Assembly (NCBI GenBank): GCA_964552325.1
Contig: CAZKHA010000190.1
Location: 1 to 6,575 of the forward strand
Direction: 5' to 3'
Length of the DNA stretch: 6,575 nucleotides
Source: CAZKCK01 sp964552325
GTDB taxonomy: Bacteria; Bacteroidota; Bacteroidia; Bacteroidales; TTA-H9
Shown: positions 1 through 6,180 of the stretch, one piece after another
How the letters are laid out: every line of letters starts with the position of its first letter
Position numbering within the stretch: the first letter of the stretch is position 1
Position numbers and translations under genes: made by a program
The notes under the pieces: generated by a model
Database searches by the model: none
What the model was told of the DNA's origin: nothing
The model's input: the letters and a program-made list of their open reading frames with translations, nothing else

Positions 1-1325
1 CAGTCTTTGATTTCGAACAGCCACCAATCTTCATCCACACCGTTGCCACCGTGAGGGGTGCAGGCTACGTCATACGAAGGTCCGTCATCGGTATAGCCCG
101 CTATGACAAAGTTGTTGCCGCTTTTTTTAACTACACCGAATTCTATTATTTCACTTCCAGCGCCACCAAAACATTGCTGAGATAACAATTCTCCATCGCT
201 ATTAAGCTTCGCTAACCAAATATCAGAATCATATTCACTCATTGAATGATTTCCAAATACATCCCCATTATTTGAGTAGGTATTTACTATAGAAATCAGA
301 GAGCCGTCCGTTGTTTGCAAAATAATTGATCCGGACTCTGATCTTGAACCACCCAGAGGGTTTTGCCAGATAATATTTCCATCAAAGTCGGTTTTAACAA
401 CCCAGGCATCAGACTCTCCATGCAAGCCTGAAATATCTCCATCATTTGATGAAGCAGAACCTGTAAAAACATAACCATCTTCCACCTCCAATAAACCGAA
501 TATCCCATCATGGTTACTACCCCCATAGCATCTTTGCCATTCTACATTCAGATTTGAATCCAGTTTAAATAACACACCCTCAACCCATCCAAAGGAGTGC
601 GGTACACATGAAATGTTTCCTGTTCCGCCTTCTAATATCATTGAACAGCTTGCTGCTAAGTAACCACCGTCAGAGGTTTGGATAATTGCTCGCCCTGAAT
701 CAAACCAATCCGTACCTATTGTATAATTCCATTCTGGAACACCGTTGCTACTTAATTTTACCATCCAGGCATCGTTACCGCCATAATATACACTAATATC
801 ACCATCATTTGAGCTTGTTTCACCAATAACAACTACCCCTCCGTCAGTGGTTACTGCGCCATTCCATAAATTCTCACCGGCATTACCTCCTAATATTTTA
901 TCCCAGATAATATTTCCTGAACTGTCAATCTTGACAATCCAGTAATCCGGCGAGCCGGGATAAGGGTCATTGCTGATATCTCCGTCAGAGGAAAAGGATA
1001 GGCCAAGCAAATAATAATTATTGTCGGTCGTAGAAATTATTCTTGAAAAGTATTCTAAATCTGATCCTCCGTAAGTTTTTTCCCATAAAATGTTACCAAT
1101 TGAATCAACTCGTATTAGCCATCCGTCTCCCCCTCCATGATAATAAGAGATGTCACCATCATTTGAACTTGTTCCACCTGTGATTAAATATCCATTCCCA
1201 ATTACTGCTATATCTCTTGCCAGATCTCCATTGCTCCCTCCATAACAATTCTGCCATGTCATGTGTTGGGAGCAGGAGGCTTGACTACAGAGCCATAATA
1301 TAAGAATTGAGATTGCTTTTTGCAT
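1..1325 (-). CDS. Secreted repeat protein, seven ~60-residue propeller-type repeats, 3' end cut by window edge
   Basis: The reading frame is open without a stop from the ATG at 1323-1325 to the left edge, giving 441 complete codons; the C-terminus lies outside the window. The first ~20 residues (MQKAISILILWLCSQASCSQ) look like a Sec signal peptide, which supports this start; a later in-frame Met at residue 22 would lose it. From W24 the rest consists of seven repeats beginning at residues 24, 81, 141, 199, 263, 320 and 382. The typical pattern is W-x3-[YL]GGS, a 'DGGY..G' strand, SSNDGDIS, then DAWVVK-D-x2-GNI. This resembles SBBP-type beta-propeller repeats that are common in exported Bacteroidota proteins. 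Repeat 4 is the most divergent and lacks SSNDGD. By analogy the missing end may carry a T9SS sorting domain, but that is not visible. No catalytic motif is seen and the function is unknown; an adhesive or surface-binding role is only a guess. It lies downstream of the 721-residue propeller gene, from which a terminator separates it. Confidence 0.9.
   Translation of the reverse strand, partial: MQKAISILILWLCSQASCSQHMTWQNCYGGSNGDLARDIAVIGNGYLITGGTSSNDGDISYYHGGGDGWLIRVDSIGNILWEKTYGGSDLEYFSRIISTTDNNYYLLGLSFSSDGDISNDPYPGSPDYWIVKIDSSGNIIWDKILGGNAGENLWNGAVTTDGGVVVIGETSSNDGDISVYYGGNDAWMVKLSSNGVPEWNYTIGTDWFDSGRAIIQTSDGGYLAASCSMILEGGTGNISCVPHSFGWVEGVLFKLDSNLNVEWQRCYGGSNHDGIFGLLEVEDGYVFTGSASSNDGDISGLHGESDAWVVKTDFDGNIIWQNPLGGSRSESGSIILQTTDGSLISIVNTYSNNGDVFGNHSMSEYDSDIWLAKLNSDGELLSQQCFGGAGSEIIEFGVVKKSGNNFVIAGYTDDGPSYDVACTPHGGNGVDEDWWLFEIKD
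3..1256 (-). repeat. Seven tandem propeller-type repeats inside the left-edge gene
   Basis: In transcription order the units cover 1086-1256 (57 residues), 906-1085 (60), 732-905 (58), 540-731 (64), 369-539 (57), 183-368 (62) and 3-182 (60 visible). The strings SSNDGDIS (units 1, 3, 5), GNI[IL]W and [YLF]GG[SNA] recur at matching places. Similarity persists at DNA level: ccagataatatttcc occurs exactly at 903-917 and 366-380, and ccatcatttga recurs in units 1, 3 and 5. Seven units is the usual blade number of a closed propeller, though further units could follow beyond the edge. Confidence 0.85.
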
Positions 1326-1338
1326 ATATTTCAGATAG

Positions 1339-1378
1339 AAAAGGGCAACGGGCAGGCTTTTGTGCCCGTCACCCTTTT
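1339..1378 (-). terminator. Intrinsic terminator after the 721-residue propeller gene
   Basis: Arms 1339-1354 and 1363-1378 are inverted repeats of 16 bases around an 8-base loop (1355-1362). Read as minus-strand RNA, all 16 positions pair: 14 Watson-Crick plus two adjacent G-U wobbles. Read as plus-strand RNA the same two positions become A-C mismatches, so the structure fits minus-strand transcription best. The stem is GC-rich in its inner part, has an A-run at its 5' foot and ends in a UUUU run on the minus strand. It begins 10 bases after the TAA stop at 1389-1391. It lies only 13 bases before the next start codon at 1325. Confidence 0.85.
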
Positions 1379-1388
1379 GGTTTTTGGT

Positions 1389-3554
1389 TTATTCTATAAT
1401 GAATTTTCCGGAAAAATGCTGGTTTGTACCGTTTATAGTAAATAAGTAAAGACCAGATCTTAAACTAGTCGTGTTTATTTTAAAAACATTATTAAAATTA
1501 TTGTTTAATGAGGTAAACTGTAGCCTCCCGTTACAATCATACACACTAATCGTTTCTGTTTTTATAGAAGAGTCATCAATCATAATAATTAAATATTCAT
1601 TTGCTGGGTTTGGAAAAACATTTATATTTTTATGGTTTTGTGGCTGAGGTCTAGGATTATCATAAGGTCTATAATTAGGATTTATTCGAAGGATGCGGCT
1701 TTGATTGCCAAAAAGCAAGCCATTTTTAGAATTGGAAAATACCATTTTTCTAACATGAGGAAATATGCCAATCACTTCCCAGTTCTTACCTCCATCGTTT
1801 GTCATAGATAACTTACTTCTATAGCTTATTTCTGAATCGAGCACATAACCTGTTAAGGAGTCAGCAAACCAAACACAATGAGTCGTTGGATCATTTTGAT
1901 AATCAAAGGTATAAATTTTTGTCCAAACATTGTTGTTTAGGCTAACCTTCCAAAGTTCAATAGGAAACAATCCCTTTATCACAAATCCTATCGTGGTGTC
2001 AGGAAAATGGATTACTTGAGTGTATGGCTGCTCTTCACGATGTTTAAAAAACTGCCAGCTTTCGCCACCATCAATCGTTTTGTAGTAGCCAGCATCGTTA
2101 TAAAAATCGTAATTCCAAAAACCAGCAACAAATCCAATACTATCGTTTATAAACTGTATTTTAGTTCGAACACAACTTGGCAAAACTTTTTTTTGCCATG
2201 TAACTCCCCCATCATCCGTTCTAAATAAATCATAAACTGTTTGTAAATAAGCCCTTAAAGGAGACGTATAGTAAATTTTTAAAGAGTTTTGGAGAATAGG
2301 AACATAAATACCATTCCATGACTTTCCACCATCATGCGTAATAAATAAAGTATCGTTCGCCAGATTATTTAAAATCATGCCATTAAGAGTGTCACAAAAC
2401 GAAACATCCGCCACATAGTAATCAAATGGGAATTGGCATTCCCAATTATTTCCCCCATTCGAAGTTTTAAAGACTGCCCCTTTTGGTAATACACTGTTTT
2501 GGTTCAAGTAAGGGGCCAACCCAACAGCAAAGGTGTGTAAGCTATCAACCATGCTTACTGCATGAATTTCAACAGGGTAAAACGGACTAATTTTTACCCA
2601 TTCGTCGTTTGCAACATCTTTTTTATAAAGCAAGGATTCTGCAAACAAAACTGCACCGTTTTCGCTTGTTGCACTTATGCATTTAGATGAAGTAATTAGG
2701 TTAGGGACATCCTTTGTCTGCCACGTAATCCCTTCATTTGATGACTCAATAATTATCGAGCCACCTGTAGACATGATTATTCTTTTACCATAAAAATCCA
2801 TAGAATTTATTCGTGATGAAGGTGACTCATATGATTTATACCAGTTCTCCCCATCATCATACGACACAAACAAAAGTGAAGTCTCATCAAAATCACCACT
2901 AAACCTTATTCCTGCGGCAAACCAAGTTGTTTCATGATAATGATAAACCGAAGTAAAAACAAAATTTTCAAAATCCCCATTTACAGGATAAAAGTTATCA
3001 CCTCCATTTACTGTCTTATAAAGTAAGCCACTATTAATAATTATGGCCTTGTTTTGGCTATTCGTGGCAACACTTCGAGAAGCTATCATGGGTTGGTCGC
3101 AAATAAACCAGTTAACACCACCATTATTTGTTTTTGCAATGGCATATTCATATTCATTTTTTGGCCATACAACAGCAAAGCCATCAAATAATGTTGAGAA
3201 TGAGAAGTTGCGAAATAAAAAGTTTGTGTCTTTGCAAACATTCACCCAATGACCCCCTCCATCTGTTGTTCTTAGGAATTCATTCCCTGCGCAAGCGTAG
3301 GCAACGTTACTGCTAAAGACCCGAACAGCACGAACATCAAAGAAGGTGGAAGATTCCCCAAGCGACCATGAACCACCTCCATCAGTTGTATAAGCAATTG
3401 TACCTACATCTCCAACCGCTATCCCATTAAGGGGATCCGAAAAATCCATCGCATTGATAGTCACACCCCCTGGCAGTGGATTTATCCACTTGTATTGGCC
3501 GCTAGAGGATAGTACACTGCAGGATATCAATAAAACAAGAATGATTGTGCGCAT
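1389..3554 (-). CDS. Secreted Asp-box/Ycf48-like propeller protein with T9SS type A sorting domain
   Basis: This is a 721-residue exported protein. Residues 1-19 form a Sec signal peptide with cleavage likely before Gln20. Residues ~31-625 are a run of Asp-box repeats of the Ycf48/BNR/sortilin type. Clear T-x-[DN]GG-x2-W boxes start at 56, 96, 142, 181, 231, 271, 364, 406, 446, 493 and 585, with worn copies near 314 and 540. A proline-rich linker (about 629-640) leads to a C-terminal T9SS sorting domain (643-721), with NVFPNPANEYL, a central ISVYDCNGR strand and the usual LRSGLYLF motif. Such domains target proteins across the outer membrane for surface attachment or release. The fold resembles sialidases and GH74 xyloglucanases, but I see no catalytic signature, so substrate and activity are unknown. 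It starts 30 bases after the membrane acyltransferase stop and is probably co-transcribed with it. It is more AT-rich than the two upstream genes. Confidence 0.93.
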   Translation of the reverse strand: MRTIILVLLISCSVLSSSGQYKWINPLPGGVTINAMDFSDPLNGIAVGDVGTIAYTTDGGGSWSLGESSTFFDVRAVRVFSSNVAYACAGNEFLRTTDGGGHWVNVCKDTNFLFRNFSFSTLFDGFAVVWPKNEYEYAIAKTNNGGVNWFICDQPMIASRSVATNSQNKAIIINSGLLYKTVNGGDNFYPVNGDFENFVFTSVYHYHETTWFAAGIRFSGDFDETSLLFVSYDDGENWYKSYESPSSRINSMDFYGKRIIMSTGGSIIIESSNEGITWQTKDVPNLITSSKCISATSENGAVLFAESLLYKKDVANDEWVKISPFYPVEIHAVSMVDSLHTFAVGLAPYLNQNSVLPKGAVFKTSNGGNNWECQFPFDYYVADVSFCDTLNGMILNNLANDTLFITHDGGKSWNGIYVPILQNSLKIYYTSPLRAYLQTVYDLFRTDDGGVTWQKKVLPSCVRTKIQFINDSIGFVAGFWNYDFYNDAGYYKTIDGGESWQFFKHREEQPYTQVIHFPDTTIGFVIKGLFPIELWKVSLNNNVWTKIYTFDYQNDPTTHCVWFADSLTGYVLDSEISYRSKLSMTNDGGKNWEVIGIFPHVRKMVFSNSKNGLLFGNQSRILRINPNYRPYDNPRPQPQNHKNINVFPNPANEYLIIMIDDSSIKTETISVYDCNGRLQFTSLNNNFNNVFKINTTSLRSGLYLFTINGTNQHFSGKFIIE
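1677..3464 (-). repeat. Fourteen Asp-box propeller units (13 full, 1 split)
   Basis: Asp-box motifs in the encoded protein are 39-50 residues apart. Two double-length gaps (271 to 364 and 493 to 585) each contain a degenerate copy, near 314 (ANDEW) and 540 (NNNVW), giving 13 regular units. A 14th unit appears to be split: its inner strands are at residues ~600-625 (KNGLLFGNQSRILRI) without a box, and its outer W strand may be supplied by YKWINPLP after the signal peptide. This is the usual 'velcro' closure of propellers. Fourteen blades would fit two seven-bladed propellers. Confidence 0.7.
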
Positions 3555-3584
3555 AGCTCATTTTTAATACAACGTATCCAGTTT

Positions 3585-4706
3585 CTACACCTTCAAAAAG
3601 ATCTTCTTTACATATAAGAAATACAAAAACCCCCACTCAAGGGCTACAACACCGCTGGCAAGTATCACCTTTCCCCAGGCATCGCCGGCCATATTGGCAA
3701 AGCCACCAAACAGGAACGTTGCCGTATGCCAGAAATTGATGATTTCGGTTGATAGATATATTGTAATGGAGTTCATTCCGATAACCGCGAAGAAAAAGGC
3801 CCATTTCTTGAATTTCCATACATCGATAAGTAGGTAAAACACGGCCAATAATAACCCGCTGCAGGCTGCTGTTTGAAATACGAACGAGCTTGACCAGAGT
3901 TTTTTGTTGATCGGAAACGATAAATCAATTAACTGAGACAGCAGAAATGCCACACCCGAGGCCAACAGCAAGTACAAGGCCTTCTTGCTTCCTTTAACAT
4001 CAACACGCTTGAGCCACCAACCCGCTAAGGCGCCCAGCAAGGCAGTGGCAGTGCCTGGCACTTTAACCATCAAGCCTTCGGGATCAAAAATTCCTTCATG
4101 AAAACGTCCGGGCAAAAAATGCTGATCAAACCAGGTTACTAAGCTTCCTTCGCGCGATAAATCGCCTGCACCAAAGCCCGGAACGTGTATAAGCTTCATG
4201 GCAGCCCAATAGGCTAACACTATGCCAAGCACCCAAGCCAATTGCCCCTTCCACTTGGTGTTTAAGAAAATAAAACCGGCAAACATATAGGCTATCCCTA
4301 TCTGAGCCAGTACGCTGGCATAACGCTGATTGGCAAAATCAAACTTCAAAAGCCCATTGTAAACACAGCCCAAGAGCACAAGCAGGAGTCCACGGCGAAG
4401 GATATCGAAATAGATGGTTTGTTTGGGTACACCTTTTTCAAGCTTTCGTGTAAACGAAAATGGCATGGTAACCCCCGAAAGAAACAGGAACAACGGGAAA
4501 ATAAGGTCGTAGAGCCTAAACCCGTTCCATTGCGCGTGGTCAAGTTGGGTGGAGGCCGCTACAGCCCAGCCCCAGCCAGTGGCATCTTTTAGCGCGTGTA
4601 CAATGCCCTCGGCGCCCATAATCCAAAACATATCAAAACCCCTAAGGGCATCAATTGACAAAAGCCTATCGGAAGGGAGTGTAGCTGGTTTAGCAGTCTT
4701 TTTCAT
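3585..4706 (-). CDS. DUF5009/COG4299 membrane acyltransferase-like protein, HGSNAT relative
   Basis: This 373-residue inner-membrane protein has about 10-11 hydrophobic segments, roughly at 16-38, 64-85, 102-120, 129-149, 153-172, 215-233, 242-261, 274-294, 300-319, 322-338 and 345-367. The N-terminal RLLSIDALRGFDMFWIMG is the family hallmark. LDHAQWNGFRLYDLIFPLF follows at 55-73; its His57 aligns by eye with the active-site His of human HGSNAT in its own H-A-x-W-N-G stretch. FDPEGL (207-212), KKLWSSSFVF (268-277) and GMNSITIYL (310-318) are also family-typical. HGSNAT passes an acetyl group from cytosolic acetyl-CoA across the membrane to a terminal glucosamine. Bacterial members are mostly uncharacterised, and sugar acylation on the periplasmic side is inference. 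Length and start fit the family: only ~14 residues precede the first conserved block. It starts 34 bases after the peptidase stop and ends 30 bases before the next gene, with a promoter-like box just upstream. Confidence 0.92.
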   Translation of the reverse strand: MKKTAKPATLPSDRLLSIDALRGFDMFWIMGAEGIVHALKDATGWGWAVAASTQLDHAQWNGFRLYDLIFPLFLFLSGVTMPFSFTRKLEKGVPKQTIYFDILRRGLLLVLLGCVYNGLLKFDFANQRYASVLAQIGIAYMFAGFIFLNTKWKGQLAWVLGIVLAYWAAMKLIHVPGFGAGDLSREGSLVTWFDQHFLPGRFHEGIFDPEGLMVKVPGTATALLGALAGWWLKRVDVKGSKKALYLLLASGVAFLLSQLIDLSFPINKKLWSSSFVFQTAACSGLLLAVFYLLIDVWKFKKWAFFFAVIGMNSITIYLSTEIINFWHTATFLFGGFANMAGDAWGKVILASGVVALEWGFLYFLYVKKIFLKV

Positions 4707-4731
4707 AAAGCTTGGTTTTGCGAGATAAGCA

Positions 4732-4762
4732 CAAAACTAGCTAAAAAACGAATTTCCCACAG
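4732..4762 (-). promoter_or_regulatory. Possible internal promoter before the membrane acyltransferase gene
   Basis: The minus strand reads TAGTTTTG at 4739-4732, an exact match to the Bacteroidota -7 consensus TAnnTTTG. A CTG at 4762-4760 (consensus TTG) lies 20 bases upstream, so the -33 part is imperfect. Transcription would begin about 20 bases before the ATG at 4706. The box abuts the stop codon of the upstream peptidase. In AT-rich DNA such a match can arise by chance. Confidence 0.33.
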
Positions 4763-6180
4763 GCTTTTTCAGCATTTTGGGTGGCAATCCTGAGTAAATA
4801 AATGCCGGGTGCCTGTAAATTGTTTTTTAAAACGTAATGCCCTTTAGCTTTGTTTTGCAATATACCCGTTTGAAGCAGTTGGCCTTGTGTGCTAAAGATC
4901 TCAAACGACTGAAAACGACCAAGATCTGCAGCTACCTCAACATGAACTTCATTTGCTTGCGTGTAAATCCATATGCTGGTTGGCTGTTTGGTTTTAATAG
5001 GGCCAATACCGGTGGTGTGGTTGCCCAAATCAATATCCAAAACAATACCTTCAATTACCGTAAGATTGTAAGGCATTCCGCTGGGTGGCATGGTGTACCA
5101 ACCATTTGCCGAACCTCCCCAACCAAAATTAAAATGGAAAAACTCGTCGGTGTTATACCCGTCAACCACAATGTTATGGCCAACCGTTACGCCAGGGTCA
5201 ACCAAGGCCAAATGGGCAGGCATCCCAAGCTTAATGTTTTCGGCAAGATGTTGATTTAAAGTGGTGTCGGTATTATAAACCAAAACCGATTCGGTAAAAT
5301 CAAAGCGTTGGTAAGCCATCTGTGCTTGTTCAACCCCCCAGGTTCCCGAACCCGAAGAACTATAAACTTGGTTGGCCGCCAAGCCGCACGCAAGGCTCAA
5401 GGCTGCGTTTAGGCTATCTGTTGTAGGTTTGCCAATATCGTAATAGGTCTCAAGCGTGTCGAGCAATTGGTTTAGTTTGGGCCATGAGGGGAACTTGAAG
5501 GTGGCATAATCATCGTCAAACCAAAATTGATTGCCGCCGTAGTTATGGAAATAGTCGTCAGCATCGGTAAAACGTGTGTGGTTTAGCCTGCGATGAAGGT
5601 TAAGGATTTGTGCCATGGCCGTGGCTGGGCATCCCACGTAACTGCGTTGGCCAGTTGTGTTGTCCATAGGGCAAAGCTTGTTGTACGGAGCGCTTTGCGT
5701 CCAATTGGTAAAAAGCCATCCACCGGTAGGAGTGCTGCCCTCGGGAGGCCATTGCTGGAACTCACGAGCCGGTTTTGTGGGTTGAAGCAGGGCCTCCCAA
5801 GATGCTTTATTCTTGAAGGCCACGGCAGGATTTGAAGAAGCAAACATCAGCCTTTGCTCATAATCGGCTTTTAAGATTGGGAGCAATTCAGGCCATGGTT
5901 TTTGGTTGAGGTCATAATCGGCCGTAAACGAATACGCCAACACTGCATTTAATTGTTTGTGAACAGCCACGATAACAAAGCCAGGCTTCAGGGAATAGAT
6001 TCGAGCTAGTAGCGCCTTTGATCCCGAAATAGAATCAATTAGCGTGGGTGTGTTGGCCATCTGCTTGGTGAATAAAAACGCAAGAACAGCTTGTTCAGCT
6101 TGCTGCTTGCTAACGGGTTGAGCAACTAACTGGTTTAGTGTGATAAATGAAACCAGTAAAGCGAAAATTACTTTTTTCAT
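4741..6180 (-). CDS. Secreted C10-family (streptopain-like) cysteine peptidase with T9SS-type C-terminal domain
   Basis: This 479-residue protease precursor is related to streptococcal SpeB and to Prevotella interpain A and Porphyromonas PrtT. The signal peptide is 1-20 (MKKVIFALLVSFITLNQLVA, cleavage before Gln21). An inhibitory prodomain fills about 22-140. The catalytic domain spans ~150-385. NWTQSAPYNKLCP (159-171) holds the oxyanion-hole Gln162, YVGCPATAMAQIL the nucleophile Cys184, SSSGSGTWG (274-282) the conserved Gly/Ser loop, VGHNIVVDGY the catalytic His335, and FNFGWGG (350-356) the conserved Trp354 region. All key residues are present, so it should be active after prodomain removal. 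Residues ~402-479 form a T9SS-like beta-sandwich (FEIFSTQGQLLQTG, then LQAPGIYLLRI), but the usual PNP near its start is replaced by YTQAN. It is longer than SpeB (398 residues) mainly because of this domain. It is first in a tight three-gene run. Confidence 0.95.
   Translation of the reverse strand: MKKVIFALLVSFITLNQLVAQPVSKQQAEQAVLAFLFTKQMANTPTLIDSISGSKALLARIYSLKPGFVIVAVHKQLNAVLAYSFTADYDLNQKPWPELLPILKADYEQRLMFASSNPAVAFKNKASWEALLQPTKPAREFQQWPPEGSTPTGGWLFTNWTQSAPYNKLCPMDNTTGQRSYVGCPATAMAQILNLHRRLNHTRFTDADDYFHNYGGNQFWFDDDYATFKFPSWPKLNQLLDTLETYYDIGKPTTDSLNAALSLACGLAANQVYSSSGSGTWGVEQAQMAYQRFDFTESVLVYNTDTTLNQHLAENIKLGMPAHLALVDPGVTVGHNIVVDGYNTDEFFHFNFGWGGSANGWYTMPPSGMPYNLTVIEGIVLDIDLGNHTTGIGPIKTKQPTSIWIYTQANEVHVEVAADLGRFQSFEIFSTQGQLLQTGILQNKAKGHYVLKNNLQAPGIYLLRIATQNAEKACGKFVF

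Noticed and set aside
296..526. 76-codon minus-strand open frame
   Set aside because: It lies out of frame inside the left-edge repeat gene, whose frame (ending at 1325) shows seven matching repeats; this frame shows no family pattern.
1272..1286. Possible lipoprotein cysteine (QASC) in the left-edge repeat protein
   Set aside because: The -3 residue is Gln rather than Leu/Val/Ile, so the lipobox is poor; ordinary signal peptidase cleavage is equally or more likely.
2007..3316. Short plus-strand frames of 62-73 codons (2007-2228, 3043-3252, 3128-3316)
   Set aside because: They run antisense to the Asp-box gene, and their compositions look like byproducts of AT-rich coding DNA.
3519..3530. 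Lipobox-like L-I-S-C at residues 9-12 of the Asp-box protein
   Set aside because: The cysteine comes too early and the hydrophobic core continues past it; an ordinary signal peptide ending near SSG|Q fits better with a T9SS cargo.
3540..3600. Promoter before the Asp-box gene (minus-strand TACGTTGT near 3570-3577)
   Set aside because: It matches only six of eight consensus positions and the TTG upstream is at a short 17-base distance; the gene is more simply explained as part of the upstream transcript.
3637..4543. Minus-strand 60- and 65-codon frames (3637-3819, 4346-4543)
   Set aside because: They are out-of-frame shadows of the DUF5009 membrane protein, whose conserved motifs are in the main frame.
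4837..5259. 140-codon plus-strand open frame opposite the peptidase
   Set aside because: It is antisense to the peptidase domain containing the catalytic His and the sorting domain; its translation has no recognisable motif.
5593..5835. 80-codon plus-strand frame and an overlapping 86-codon minus-strand frame (5583-5843)
   Set aside because: Both are alternative frames across the peptidase Cys184 region, where the real frame has clear C10 motifs.
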